A DNA stretch of 34,714 nucleotides from Acidimicrobiales bacterium (GTDB lineage: Bacteria > Actinomycetota > Acidimicrobiia > Acidimicrobiales > RAAP-2), in assembly GCA_017883075.1 (NCBI GenBank), contig JADGOI010000014.1, forward strand, positions 1-34,714, given 5' to 3'. Position numbers and translations under genes: made by a program. The stretch's first letter is position 1. Each line of letters begins with the position of its first letter. Of this stretch, positions 15,322-23,704 are shown piece by piece. Under the pieces are notes generated by a model. That model was not told the origin of the DNA. It ran no database searches and worked only from the letters and a program-made list of their open reading frames with translations.

Positions 15322-16535
15322 AGGTCGACCCGGCGGCGGCTGGAATGGACGACCAGCGGCTCGAACGGATAACCGAGCACTTCAATGAACGCTACGTGGC
15401 TACCGGGAAACTGCCCGGATGCCAGGTGACGGTGGCCCGGGGCCAGAGCGTGGGGTATTTCAGGTCGTTCGGCACCATGGACCGTGAACGCCACAAGCCG
15501 GTCGAAGAGGACACCGTCTGGCGGATCTACTCGATGACCAAACCGATCGCGTCGATCGCCCTCATGCAACTCTATGAACAGGGGGCATTCCAACTCAGCG
15601 ACCCGGTGCACCGTTTCATCCCCGAATGGCGGGGCCTGTCGGTGGAGGAGTCGGCCGAGGACGGATCGGTCCGCAACGTCGCCCAGGACCGACCCATGTC
15701 GGTGCGTGATGCGCTGATGCACATGACCGGCCTGCCGGGCAGTGTGGTTGCCGACCATCCGGTGGACGATCGATTCGCCACCGCCCTCCGGGCGTCGCGC
15801 TCGGGGATGACCCTCGAGGGGATGTGCACGCTGTTGGCCGACTTTCCCCTCAAATTCCAACCCGGTACCCGGTGGAACTACGGGCTCTCCACCGACATCT
15901 GTGGTCGCTTGGTGGAGATCATCTCGGGCCGTCGGTTCGACGATTACCTGCACGACGAGATCTTCGGGCCCCTCGGCATGCCCGACACCGGCTTCTCCGT
16001 CCCTGACGGATCAGCCGATCGCTTCTGCGCCTCGTATCTCTACCAACCGGGCGGAGAGCCGAAACTGGTCGACGATCCCGACACCAGCTCGTATCGCCGC
16101 CCACGCTCCTATCTGTCAGGAGCCGGCGGACTGGTCTCGACGTCCGGCGACTATCTCCGGTTCTGCCAGATGCTGCTGGGAAAGGGAGAGCTCGACGGCC
16201 AACGGGTCATCGGTCGCAAGACCCTCGAACTGATGACCTGCAACCACCTTCCCGGCGGTGGAGATCTCGGACAGTTCGTCAGTGGGGGATTCGGGGAGTC
16301 AGGGTTCGAGGGGGTCGGATTCGGCCTGGGGTTTGCCATCGGCCTGGGCCCGGCCGCCACCGGCACCGCCGGGTCCTTCGGTGAGTACTACTGGGGTGGG
16401 GCGGCGTCCACCGCGTTCTGGGTCGATCCGGTCGAGGAGGTGACGGTGGTCTTCATGGCCCAACTGTTGCCGTCTACCTGCTATCCGTTCCGGTCTCAAC
16501 TTCGCGCCCTTGTCTATCAGGCACTATTGGACTGA
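15318..16535 (+). CDS. Serine beta-lactamase-fold esterase
   Basis: 405 residues from GTG overlapping the SDR stop. Class C beta-lactamase/penicillin-binding fold: the nucleophile motif SMTK at Ser72-Lys75, a catalytic Tyr188 in WNYGLSTD, and a third motif near WGGAASTAFWVDP. There is no signal peptide, so it is probably cytoplasmic, unlike true beta-lactamases. Actinobacterial homologues (LipE/EstB-like) hydrolyse esters or CoA thioesters and are often found in lipid or steroid gene clusters, as here. Translational coupling to the SDR suggests a shared pathway. Antibiotic resistance is unlikely. Confidence 0.87.
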   Translation: MKVDPAAAGMDDQRLERITEHFNERYVATGKLPGCQVTVARGQSVGYFRSFGTMDRERHKPVEEDTVWRIYSMTKPIASIALMQLYEQGAFQLSDPVHRFIPEWRGLSVEESAEDGSVRNVAQDRPMSVRDALMHMTGLPGSVVADHPVDDRFATALRASRSGMTLEGMCTLLADFPLKFQPGTRWNYGLSTDICGRLVEIISGRRFDDYLHDEIFGPLGMPDTGFSVPDGSADRFCASYLYQPGGEPKLVDDPDTSSYRRPRSYLSGAGGLVSTSGDYLRFCQMLLGKGELDGQRVIGRKTLELMTCNHLPGGGDLGQFVSGGFGESGFEGVGFGLGFAIGLGPAATGTAGSFGEYYWGGAASTAFWVDPVEEVTVVFMAQLLPSTCYPFRSQLRALVYQALLD

Positions 16536-16561
16536 GCACCAGCACACCCGGGGGGGGCTGC

Positions 16562-16774
16562 ATGACGACGGCAATTGTGACGAACACTCCGGAGGTCGAT
16601 GGGGATCCGGAACGCGTGGGGTGCGAGATGGGGAACATCGTCGGTTGCCCGCCTGGGAGAATTCAGGTCGGCATGCCGGTGTCGGTGTCCTGGGCGGCTC
16701 TCTCCGACGGTCGCCACGTTCCCTGTTCGAGCCGAGGCGTGAGGAGAATGCACGATGACGACAACATCGGTTGA
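16562..16774 (+). pseudogene. Probable DUF35 OB-fold remnant
   Basis: A 70-residue frame lies between the esterase and the acyl-CoA synthetase and overlaps the latter by 20 bases. Residues about 25-55 (VGCPPGRIQVGMPVSVSWAA, then LSDGRHVPCS) resemble the C-terminal end of DUF35 Zn-ribbon/OB-fold proteins, where an I-G-M-P-V-x-V-x-[FW]-E segment is followed by D-G-x-x-[LV]-P. The Zn-ribbon with its four cysteines and most of the OB fold are missing. DUF35 proteins partner with thiolases in steroid and acyl-CoA degradation, so a decayed copy fits this cluster. It could also be a short gene; the similarity is by eye. Confidence 0.4.
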
Positions 16775-18338
16775 AACCCAGCGCCGCCGGGAGCTGGCCG
16801 ACAAGGGCATGACGATCGCGTTCTGGGCCGACCGTCAGGGCGACCGGGAGGCGATCATCTCGCCCACCGGCACCCGCACCTTCAGGGAGTTGAACGAGAA
16901 CGCCAACCGTCTGGCCCGGGCCCTCCGCCGGCGCGGGCTTCGGGCCGGGGATGCTGTGGCGCTGTTGTGCGACAACCGTCCCGAGTTCGCCGAAGTCCTC
17001 TTCGCCTGTCAGCGCGCCGGGCTTCGTCTGACCACCGTCAACTGGCACCTCACCGTGGACGAGGTCGCCTACATGGTGGACGATTGCGAGGCGAAAGCCC
17101 TGTTTGCCGACGCCCCGCGGGGAGAGGTGGCGGTGGGGGCGGCGGCACGAGCCGATGCCGAGGTGTTGGTGGTGGCCATCGGAGGCGGATTCGAGGGGGC
17201 GGAAAGCTACGACCGGATGCTGGCCGGCGAAGACGGAGCCGACCTCGAGGACGCGGTGCTCGGAACCAGCATGCTCTATACATCGGGCACCACGGGTCGG
17301 CCCAAGGGCGTGTCACGGCCCCAGGGCGGCACACCGTCGTCGTTCAACCTCAACATCTACGGCTACGACGAGGATGCCGATGACCGGCACCTCTGTACCG
17401 GCCCGCTCTATCACGCCGCACCGCTCCTCTTCTCGTTGGCGGTGCCACTGGCCTTCGGGGTGGGGGTGGTGCTCATGGAGCGATGGGATGCCGAAGACGC
17501 ACTCCGCCTCATCGATGCCCACAGGATCACCCATACCCATATGGTCCCGACGATGTTCCACAGGCTCTTGTCGATATCCGAGGAGACCCGCCGGCGCTAC
17601 GACGTCTCCTCGCTGCGCTATGTCCTGCACGGAGCCGCTCCGTGCCCGGTGGTCACCAAGCAGCGCCTCATCGAATGGCTCGGGCCCATCGTGTCCGAGT
17701 ACTACGCGGCCACCGAGGGTCTCGGGAGTTTCGTCGACTCGGCGACCTGGTTGGCGCACCCCGGGACGGTCGGCAAGCCACTGGCCGAGGGTCTGGTGAT
17801 GGTGGCCGACGACAGGGGTACCCCACTCCCGCCCGGTGAGACCGGGCTGGTGTTCCTCAAGGCCGTCGACGGGGCCGCCTTCGAGTACTACAAGGATCCG
17901 GCCAAGACCGCGGATACCTATGTGGGCGAGTACTTCACCCTCGGTGACGTCGGGCACTTCGACGAGGACGGGTATCTCTATCTCACCGACCGCTCGGCCA
18001 ACCTGATCATCTCGGGTGGCGTGAACATCTACCCGGCCGAAGTGGACGCCATCCTCTTGGAGCACCCGGCTGTCGGTGATGTCGGCACCATCGGCGTTCC
18101 CGATCGCGAATGGGGCGAGGCGGTGAAGGCGGTGGTGGAGTTGCAACCGGGCCTGCAACCGAGCGACGAGTTGGCGGCCGAACTGATTGCCCACTGCCGC
18201 GACCGACTGGCTCACTACAAGTGCCCGCGGACGGTCGACTTCGTCGACGAGCTGCCCCGTCTGGACAACGGCAAGCTGTACCGACAGGTGCTGCGGGAGC
18301 GCTACGCCCACCCCTCGCCCGGTCGCCTGCTCCCCTAG
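16755..18338 (+). CDS. Acyl-CoA synthetase (AMP-forming)
   Basis: 527 residues; ATG with GAGGAG 8 bases upstream. Adenylate-forming enzyme that activates a carboxylic acid to its CoA thioester through an acyl-AMP. Motifs in order: the P-loop YTSGTTGRPKGV, the A5-like YYAATEG, GDVGHFDEDGYLYLTDR (A7/A8), the hinge ISGGVNIYPAEVD, and the C-terminal lysine in LDNGKLYRQ. It is close in layout to FadD/long-chain or bile-acid CoA ligases of actinobacteria. It ends at a TAG that shares four bases with the TAG of the convergent SDR. It would supply substrate for the acyl-CoA dehydrogenase and SDR upstream. Confidence 0.93.
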   Translation: MTTTSVETQRRRELADKGMTIAFWADRQGDREAIISPTGTRTFRELNENANRLARALRRRGLRAGDAVALLCDNRPEFAEVLFACQRAGLRLTTVNWHLTVDEVAYMVDDCEAKALFADAPRGEVAVGAAARADAEVLVVAIGGGFEGAESYDRMLAGEDGADLEDAVLGTSMLYTSGTTGRPKGVSRPQGGTPSSFNLNIYGYDEDADDRHLCTGPLYHAAPLLFSLAVPLAFGVGVVLMERWDAEDALRLIDAHRITHTHMVPTMFHRLLSISEETRRRYDVSSLRYVLHGAAPCPVVTKQRLIEWLGPIVSEYYAATEGLGSFVDSATWLAHPGTVGKPLAEGLVMVADDRGTPLPPGETGLVFLKAVDGAAFEYYKDPAKTADTYVGEYFTLGDVGHFDEDGYLYLTDRSANLIISGGVNIYPAEVDAILLEHPAVGDVGTIGVPDREWGEAVKAVVELQPGLQPSDELAAELIAHCRDRLAHYKCPRTVDFVDELPRLDNGKLYRQVLRERYAHPSPGRLLP

Positions 18339-19105
18339 GCGCCTACCGTCGCGATCCCGCCGTCGACGGGGATGATCGCGCCGGTCAGGTAGGACCCTGC
18401 CCGTGAGGCCAGGAAGATGGCTGTCCCGGCCATGTCATCGGGCCTCCCGATTCTCCGAAGCGGGGCGGATGCCTCGATGTGCTCTCGGAATGCCTCGAGG
18501 GTGGCGGCCATCATCTTCGATTCGAACGGTCCCGGCGCGATGGCATTGACGGTGATGGACGGGGCCAGTCTTTTGGCCAAATGGCGGGTGAGTTGGTGCA
18601 CTGCCGCCTTTGACGCCGAGTAGGAGTACGTCTCCATCTGCGGGACCTGAATGCCATCGATGGAACCGATGTTGATGACCCGGGCCGGATTCTCTGCGCT
18701 CCCCGACGCTTCGAGCAGAGGGAGGAGGAATTTGGTGGTGTGAAAGACACCCTTGACGTTGAGGGCCAACACCCGTTCCCACGCTGCCTCGTCGAAGGAT
18801 TCGATGGGGGCACCCCAGGTGGCCCCGGCGTTGTTGACGAGGATGTCGAGCCTGCCCTCCCTGGCGGCCAGCTGTTCGGCCAGGCCCCGACAGCCGTCCT
18901 CGGTGGACAGGTCGGCGGGAAGAGAGATGCACTCGCCCCGGGTCGACAGTTCAGCCGCTACTTCATCGCAGACCTCGGCCTTTCGCGACGAGATGTAGAC
19001 CTTGGCCCCGGCGTCCACGTACCCCGAGGCGATCATGAGGCCGATGCCCCGAGAGCCTCCGGTTACCAACGCTGTCTTCCCGGCGATGGAGAATAGTTCG
19101 GTCAT
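18335..19105 (-). CDS. SDR oxidoreductase, RhlG/FabG-like
   Basis: 256 residues. The start chosen is the ATG at 19105, preceded by AAGGGAG; the frame stays open to 19483, but the added region is Arg/Ser/Pro-rich noise overlapping another gene. Motifs: TGGSRGIG (about 16-23), NNAG, a catalytic Ser in NIGSIDG, and YSASK with Tyr/Lys. It ends with SYLTGAIIPVDGG, typical of the family. This subgroup includes 3-oxoacyl reductases and RhlG-type enzymes with NADPH. The site LPADLS after beta 3 is normal. The substrate is unknown; the position opposite the acyl-CoA synthetase suggests fatty-acyl or related alcohol metabolism. Confidence 0.88.
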   Translation of the reverse strand: MTELFSIAGKTALVTGGSRGIGLMIASGYVDAGAKVYISSRKAEVCDEVAAELSTRGECISLPADLSTEDGCRGLAEQLAAREGRLDILVNNAGATWGAPIESFDEAAWERVLALNVKGVFHTTKFLLPLLEASGSAENPARVINIGSIDGIQVPQMETYSYSASKAAVHQLTRHLAKRLAPSITVNAIAPGPFESKMMAATLEAFREHIEASAPLRRIGRPDDMAGTAIFLASRAGSYLTGAIIPVDGGIATVGA

Positions 19106-19235
19106 ATGATGACTCCCTTTTGTGGGCCGGCACTGACGTTGACGGGGCCAGCGTAGGGGAGGGGCCCTTCGAGGTCGAGACGACGAGGCGCCCCGCCTTC
19201 GGGTGGTGATGATGGCCGACGGGTTCCCCGATGGT

Positions 19236-20432
19236 TCACCGTAGGGCTGCGACCCGGGATGGTTGGGTGTCCGATGGCGACCGGCCCCGGACTCTGAGCA
19301 TGGCGGCGATTCCGACGAGGAAGACCACCATGGAGAAGAAGAACGAGTCGCCGTAGAGAAGGTTGAGCCCGTGCAGGTTGTACTCGGCGCCATTGCCGTG
19401 GGGAGGCCACCAGATAGGAGCCTGCCAGAACAACAGGGCAGCACCGATCGCCCAGAGGCGTCCGAATTTCGGGCGGTCATCACCCAGCCACAACCAGAGG
19501 ATGACCGGCACGATCCACACCATGTGGTGGTCCCACGAGATCGGCGACACGAGGAGGCCGGTCACGGCACAGACAAGGACCGCCAGTATCCGCGAGGAGG
19601 AGCGATGGGCCCATGCCGCCAGACAGACGCCGGCGACCCCCACCACCACCACCAGCAGGTCCACCACCAGCGCCGGCACCGGTGCATGATTGATGCGCAC
19701 GACGGCGCTCTGGATGTTCTGGTCACTGATGTAGTTCACGCCCACCCGGTTCGCTTGGTAGGCGTATTTCGTCCAGAACTCCCACGAGGTGCGAGGAACG
19801 ACCACGAACATGGCCAGCCCCAGGGCGGCGAACGTCACCACCACGACGACGGCTGTCCGGGTCCGCCGGGCCAACCACAGGTAAGGCACGAAGATGAGCG
19901 GGGTCAGCTTGATGGCTGCGGACAGTCCCAGCAATGCCCCTTCGGGAATCGAGCGCCGGCAGAGGCGCCGGGAGATGGCGAGGTCGCTCATGATCAGGAG
20001 GGTCACCAGAATATTGATCTGGCCGAAGCTCATCGTCTGGAAGATCGGATCGAGGTGGTAGGCGGGCCAGGCCAGGAGCAGCGACCACCACAGGAGATGG
20101 GTGCGGGCCATGGCCGGGCGCACGGCTCGGAGCGAGACGCCGATGAGCGTCACCAGGAGTGCTGCGTTGAACGCGGCCCAGAGGTAGATCGCCGCCTTTG
20201 CCGGCAGCAGGCTGAGCGGGACGAAACAGAGTCCGGCAATGGGCGGATACAGGAACGGGAGACCGAAGTCCGCCGATCGCGCCGTGTAGATGTCACCTTT
20301 GAAGAGATGGGCGGCGCCGGTCAGGTAGACCTCGATGTCCCCGTGCTTGTGGGTCGCCAGTTGAAGCGCTTGCACCAGGAGATACGCCCCTGATGCCGCG
20401 GCTGGTCCCCATAAAACCCAACGCAGTCGCAT
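19236..20432 (-). CDS. GT87 family polyprenol-phosphomannose mannosyltransferase
   Basis: About 398 residues from the ATG at 20432; a GTG at 20459 would add nine residues, and neither has a clear ribosome site. It is a polytopic membrane protein with about ten helices. The GT-C catalytic region follows the first helix: an aspartate in KHGDIEVYLTGA and the GDIYTA...FLYPP loop are GT87 marks. Enzymes such as PimE use polyprenol-phosphate-mannose on the outer face of the membrane to extend phosphatidylinositol mannosides or lipomannan. It is transcribed toward the SDR with 130 bases between. Acceptor unknown. Confidence 0.82.
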   Translation of the reverse strand: MRLRWVLWGPAAASGAYLLVQALQLATHKHGDIEVYLTGAAHLFKGDIYTARSADFGLPFLYPPIAGLCFVPLSLLPAKAAIYLWAAFNAALLVTLIGVSLRAVRPAMARTHLLWWSLLLAWPAYHLDPIFQTMSFGQINILVTLLIMSDLAISRRLCRRSIPEGALLGLSAAIKLTPLIFVPYLWLARRTRTAVVVVVTFAALGLAMFVVVPRTSWEFWTKYAYQANRVGVNYISDQNIQSAVVRINHAPVPALVVDLLVVVVGVAGVCLAAWAHRSSSRILAVLVCAVTGLLVSPISWDHHMVWIVPVILWLWLGDDRPKFGRLWAIGAALLFWQAPIWWPPHGNGAEYNLHGLNLLYGDSFFFSMVVFLVGIAAMLRVRGRSPSDTQPSRVAALR

Positions 20433-20550
20433 GGGGGCTGAGGATACCCGAGGCTCCACGGAGACCGACCGAGCGCACGGTCATCCCTGCCCGTAGTTGT
20501 CGATGAGCCACGGATCCGACGGGTCCCGGTGCATCGGGATGTTCCGGAAT

Positions 20551-20582
20551 CAGTCCGGGTTGCCGATACCGAACCGGAACTG
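20551..20582 (-). terminator. Possible imperfect hairpin after tRNA-Phe
   Basis: CAGT-CCGG-G-TT and AA-CCGG-A-ACTG pair as an interrupted stem 12 bases beyond the 3' end of tRNA-Phe. There are single-base bulges and no T-run. It may end the tRNA transcript. Confidence 0.25.
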
Positions 20583-20593
20583 GGACTTCTCGG

Positions 20594-20666
20594 TGGTCGG
20601 GACCGGCGTCGATCCGGTGACCTCACGCTTTTCAGGCGCGCGCTCTACCAACTGAGCTACCCGACC
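20594..20666 (-). tRNA. tRNA-Phe (GAA)
   Basis: 73 nt cloverleaf: acceptor GGTCGGG/CCCGACC, D-stem GCTC/GAGC, anticodon stem CGCGC/GCGTG with loop CTGAAAA (anticodon GAA), T-stem ACCGG/CCGGT. The discriminator is A, and the next bases are CCG, so CCA is not encoded. The T-loop reads ATCGACG, with A instead of the near-universal T at position 54. Confidence 0.95.
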
Positions 20667-20685
20667 CCGCCTCGGCGAACCGAGG

Positions 20686-20763
20686 TGGCGGACCTGACGG
20701 GATTTGAACCCGCGACCTCCGGCTTGACAGGCCGGCGTGCACTCCAGGCTGCACCACAGGTCC
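20686..20763 (-). tRNA. tRNA-Asp (GTC)
   Basis: 75 nt body plus an encoded CCA. Acceptor GGACCTG/CAGGTCC, D-stem GTGC/GCAC, anticodon stem CCGGC/GCCGG with loop CTGTCAA (anticodon GTC), T-stem GCGGG/CCCGT with a normal TTCAAAT loop, discriminator G. Second gene of the Glu-Asp-Phe cluster. Confidence 0.96.
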
Positions 20764-20791
20764 CCAACCAGCCAACGAGCTGGGGAAAACG

Positions 20792-20864
20792 CACCCCCAA
20801 CGGGATTCGAACCCGTGTTACCGCCTTGAAAGGGCGGCGTCCTAGGCCGCTGGACGATGGGGGC
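20792..20864 (-). tRNA. tRNA-Glu (TTC)
   Basis: 73 nt. Acceptor GCCCCCA/TGGGGGT, D-stem GTCC/GGAC, anticodon stem CCGCC/GGCGG with loop CTTTCAA (anticodon TTC), T-stem ACGGG/CCCGT with loop TTCGAAT, discriminator G; CCA not encoded. First gene of the Glu-Asp-Phe cluster, an order often seen in actinobacteria. Confidence 0.96.
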
Positions 20865-20879
20865 TCAAACCCGATCTGG

Positions 20880-20895
20880 GCTACTGGAGAGTAGC
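20880..20895 (-). terminator. Small hairpin between DUF2017 gene and tRNA-Glu
   Basis: GCTACT and AGTAGC form a perfect 6-bp stem around four bases, 8 bases after the DUF2017 stop on the minus strand. A TTT follows about 10 bases later. It may end the ctaA-clpS-DUF2017 transcript ahead of the tRNAs. Confidence 0.35.
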
Positions 20896-20902
20896 AGAGC
20901 CT

Positions 20903-21403
20903 TCATCGGGCACTGGCCGGTTGTCCGTCGTCAGGGAGTTCCGCGCCCAGGACGTCGATAATCGTCCCCTGCAACACTCCCAACAGGTGGAAGACCGCGT
21001 GTTCGGGCTCCGACGGGTCCCCCGGGGCCGGATCCACCATGCCCTCGCTGACATCGAGGCGGGTCCCGATGACCAGTCGCATCGATCCGATCGCCGACAG
21101 CCATCCGGCGAGCTCATCGGCGCTGAGGGAGTCTGCCGTCACCGTTTCGGTGAGGACCTGTACCGCGTGGTGGTGGTGGCTGTGCAGCGCTCCGTCGACC
21201 AGCTCGCGGTACTGCTGCTCGGCCTCGGAGGTGTGGGTCCCGACATATGCGGGGGGAAAGAGCCGGGTGGCCGCCGGGTCGTCCGAGTCGATCATCGGGA
21301 TCATCTGTTCGGCCAGTGAGCCGAGCAGCGCCCGCACCTGGGGCGACAGCCGCACCGCATACCGCCCGTCCCGCCGACGGCGGATCGGTGAAGTGAAGGA
21401 CAT
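20903..21403 (-). CDS. DUF2017 family protein
   Basis: 166 residues from the ATG at 21403 (MSFTSPIRRRRDGRYAVRLS); the frame is open to 21532 but would overlap clpS. Soluble, helical, acidic. The N-terminal R-x-x-D-G-R-Y-x-x-R-L segment followed by LLGSLAEQM and the RLFPPAY motif are marks of DUF2017, an actinobacterial family of unknown function that almost always lies beside clpS. The pairing holds here, with 31 bases between the genes. A link to Clp proteolysis or its regulation is inferred only from this conserved pairing. Confidence 0.85.
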   Translation of the reverse strand: MSFTSPIRRRRDGRYAVRLSPQVRALLGSLAEQMIPMIDSDDPAATRLFPPAYVGTHTSEAEQQYRELVDGALHSHHHHAVQVLTETVTADSLSADELAGWLSAIGSMRLVIGTRLDVSEGMVDPAPGDPSEPEHAVFHLLGVLQGTIIDVLGAELPDDGQPASAR

Positions 21404-21434
21404 CAGCCGACCGGTATCGGAAAGGGGATCATCT

Positions 21435-21734
21435 TCATCCCGATTGTTCCATGGTGGCCCACAACCCATGCTCGTGGAGACGATAGACATCGAGCTCGGC
21501 CCGATCACGGGTGCCCGAGGACACCACGGCACGACCCTTCACGTGGACATCCATCATCAGCTTGGTCGCCTTCTCCTTCGAGTAGCCGAACAGCTTTTGG
21601 AAGACAAACGTCACGAATGACATCAGGTTGATCGGATCGTTCCAGACGATGACCAACCAGGGTCGGTCGGGCGCCACCGACTGGTCGGTGTCGGTACGGA
21701 CGTCTCCCGCCGGAACGGTCTGCACGTCGGTCAA
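21435..21734 (-). CDS. clpS: ATP-dependent Clp protease adaptor ClpS
   Basis: 99 residues. The core [20 protein letters not shown], then [19 protein letters not shown], matches ClpS: the N-D-P-x-N-x-M-x-F-V ligand pocket and the histidine in DVHVKG that bind N-degron residues. ClpS hands such substrates to ClpA/ClpC. The start is uncertain. I use a TTG that overlaps the ctaA stop (TTGA), with AGAGG 10 bases upstream; a GTG at 21725 is the alternative. The open frame upstream to 22214 is noise within ctaA. Confidence 0.92.
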   Translation of the reverse strand: MTDVQTVPAGDVRTDTDQSVAPDRPWLVIVWNDPINLMSFVTFVFQKLFGYSKEKATKLMMDVHVKGRAVVSSGTRDRAELDVYRLHEHGLWATMEQSG

Positions 21735-22699
21735 CCGGTGCCGACCTCTGCTGTGGCCGCGTGGATGGGTGTGGCCTGCCCGGTACCGTGCACCGCGGTG
21801 TCGAGGCGATCGGCGGTGAGCTCGGGGGCATGGACCGACATCCGGTGGTGGAACCAGATCACCGTCGACCACACCACCGACGCCCCCAGCACGTGGATCC
21901 CGACCAGAACGGGGGGAAGGTGGGTGAAGAATTGGGTGTATCCGATGATCCCCTGGGCGATCATGACCACCAGCACCACCCGACCGGCGTTCTGCACCGA
22001 TGCGGGGGCATCGCTCCGCCAGAGCATCCAGAGCAGTGCCAGCAACACCACGACGGCGGTGATCACGATCTCCGCATGGATCCGGGTCATGTCCCCCAGC
22101 CCGAGCGGTATCCGCTTCGCCCCTCTTCCGCCGGCATGGGGCCCGGTGCCGGTGGTGGTCGCCCCGGCCGCGAGTACCACCACGACCACCGCCACCAACA
22201 GACGGCTGACCCACAGCGCACCGGCCGACACTGCCACCACGCCACGCCCCCCTTTCGAACCGGCCCGGAGGGTGAGGACCACCGCCACGGCCAGGAGTGC
22301 CATCCCCACCATGAAGTGGGTGGCCACCACGTACGGATTGAGTTTGGAGTAGACCACGACGCCGCCCAGCACCGCTTCACCGATGACCCCGAGGATGAGG
22401 CCGGCGGACAGCCACCGGAGGTCTCGCCTGACCGGCGAGCGGCGCACCGCACCGATGACCGTGGCAGCGCAAGCCACCACCAAGGCGACGACCACCACCC
22501 GATTGGCAAACTCGATCAACGGGTGGAGGGCCAGCACCGGGGTCAAGTGGTGTTGGGAGCAGTTGGGCCAGTCGGGGCACCCGAGACCCGAGTCAGAAAG
22601 TCGGACAGCGGCTCCGGTGACGATATTGAGGACAATCACGGCCAGGGTCAGCTGACAGAGCCGAAGAAAGGGGCGTGGGCCGATACGCAGGGAGGACAC
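21731..22699 (-). CDS. ctaA: Heme A synthase
   Basis: 322 residues from GTG, with eight hydrophobic segments. It converts heme O to heme A in the membrane for aa3/caa3 oxidases. Features seen: [15 protein letters not shown] with the conserved cysteine pair C-x6-C of Gram-positive-type CtaA, and paired histidines in the helix bundle halves ([34 protein letters not shown]). A Gly/Lys loop separates the two four-helix halves. It is divergent from ctaB with 99 bases between, which should hold both promoters. clpS follows with a 4-base overlap. It serves the oxidase encoded at 972-6437. Confidence 0.93.
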   Translation of the reverse strand: MSSLRIGPRPFLRLCQLTLAVIVLNIVTGAAVRLSDSGLGCPDWPNCSQHHLTPVLALHPLIEFANRVVVVALVVACAATVIGAVRRSPVRRDLRWLSAGLILGVIGEAVLGGVVVYSKLNPYVVATHFMVGMALLAVAVVLTLRAGSKGGRGVVAVSAGALWVSRLLVAVVVVVLAAGATTTGTGPHAGGRGAKRIPLGLGDMTRIHAEIVITAVVVLLALLWMLWRSDAPASVQNAGRVVLVVMIAQGIIGYTQFFTHLPPVLVGIHVLGASVVWSTVIWFHHRMSVHAPELTADRLDTAVHGTGQATPIHAATAEVGTG

Positions 22700-22798
22700 C
22701 GTCCGTCAATGATATCGGGCCGCCTGCTCCCTCCGCCTATCGGCACCAGGACAGTCCCGCTCTGGCCGGATTACCGGCGAGGTCGTAGTGTGGCGACA

Positions 22799-23704
22799 AT
22801 GTCGACGCCGGCTGTTGCCCTGTTGGGCCCACGGACTGGTGGATCCCGGATCGGTGCCTATGTCGCGCTCACCAAGCCGCGCATCATCGAACTCCTGCTG
22901 GTCACCACGCTCCCGACCATGATCGTGGCCAAGCGCGGCCTGCCGTCGATCGGGTTGATGGTGGCCACCTTGGTGGGTGGCACCCTGGCCGCCGGTGGGG
23001 CCAACGCCATCAACATGGTCGTGGACCGGGACATCGACAAGGTGATGCACCGCACCCGGAACCGCCCGCTGGTGACCGGGGCCATGACCCCTTCCAACGC
23101 CTTGATCTTCGCCATCGCGCTGGAGGTGGTGGCCTTTCTCGAATTGTGGCTCGTCGTCAACCTGCTGTCCGCGGTGCTGGCCCTGTCGGCCACCCTCTTC
23201 TACGTGTTCGTCTACACGCTGTGGCTGAAGCGGACATCCAGCCAGAACATCGTGATCGGTGGGGCGGCCGGGGCGGTGCCGGTGTTGGTGGGTTGGTCGG
23301 CGGTGACCAACAGCCTGGCCTGGACCCCGGTGGTGATGTTCGCGGTCATCTTCGTCTGGACCCCACCCCACTTTTGGGCATTGGCCGTGAAGTACAAGGA
23401 CGACTACAAAGCGGCCAATGTGCCGATGCTGCCGGTGGTGGCCACCTTTCGGCGCACCGCACTGGAGATCCTGGTCTACACAGTGGTGCTGGTGGGGGTC
23501 TCGCTGCTTCTGGCCGTGGTGGGCCACCTCGGTGTGATCTACGTGGTCGCCGCGTCGCTGCTCGGAGCGGTGTTCGTCGCCATGTCGATCCGTCTCTGGA
23601 TGCAGGCCACCCCCAAGGCGGCCATGCAGTTGTTCAGCTACTCGATCACCTACCTGACCCTGCTCTTCGTCTTCATGGCGGTCGACATCTTCACCAAGCA
23701 TTGA
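22799..23704 (+). CDS. ctaB: Heme O synthase (protoheme IX farnesyltransferase)
   Basis: 301 residues from the ATG at 22799; the frame stays open far upstream (to 21761), but that part is antisense to ctaA and has no membrane pattern. UbiA-family prenyltransferase with about nine helices. The two prenyl-diphosphate/Mg motifs are NAINMVVDRDIDKVMHRTRN (N-x3-D-x-D-x3-D type) with RPLVTG, and the later KYKDDYKAANVPMLP. It attaches a farnesyl group to heme B to make heme O, the substrate of CtaA. The stop overlaps the TTG of the next gene. Confidence 0.94.
   Translation: MSTPAVALLGPRTGGSRIGAYVALTKPRIIELLLVTTLPTMIVAKRGLPSIGLMVATLVGGTLAAGGANAINMVVDRDIDKVMHRTRNRPLVTGAMTPSNALIFAIALEVVAFLELWLVVNLLSAVLALSATLFYVFVYTLWLKRTSSQNIVIGGAAGAVPVLVGWSAVTNSLAWTPVVMFAVIFVWTPPHFWALAVKYKDDYKAANVPMLPVVATFRRTALEILVYTVVLVGVSLLLAVVGHLGVIYVVAASLLGAVFVAMSIRLWMQATPKAAMQLFSYSITYLTLLFVFMAVDIFTKH

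Noticed and set aside
15318-16535. Antibiotic-resistance beta-lactamase
   Set aside because: It lacks a signal peptide, is coupled to an SDR in an acyl-CoA cluster, and matches the esterase branch of the fold better.
19106-19483. Extension of the minus-strand SDR to a 382-residue protein
   Set aside because: The extra 126 residues are Ser/Arg/Pro-rich and overlap the GT87 gene; ATG 19105 has a good ribosome site.
20594-20864. The tRNA cluster as an attachment site for the secretion-like operon
   Set aside because: The operon begins about 10 kb away, with housekeeping genes between; I saw no integrase and no repeat of a tRNA 3' end.
21735-22214. Extension of the clpS frame upstream, giving a 259-residue protein
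   Set aside because: The added residues are Arg/Gly/His-rich and lie in another frame of ctaA on the same strand.
21761-22798. Extension of the ctaB frame over 340 codons upstream
   Set aside because: The extra part is antisense to ctaA, is His/Gly/Pro-rich and has no membrane pattern; heme O synthases start near 22799.
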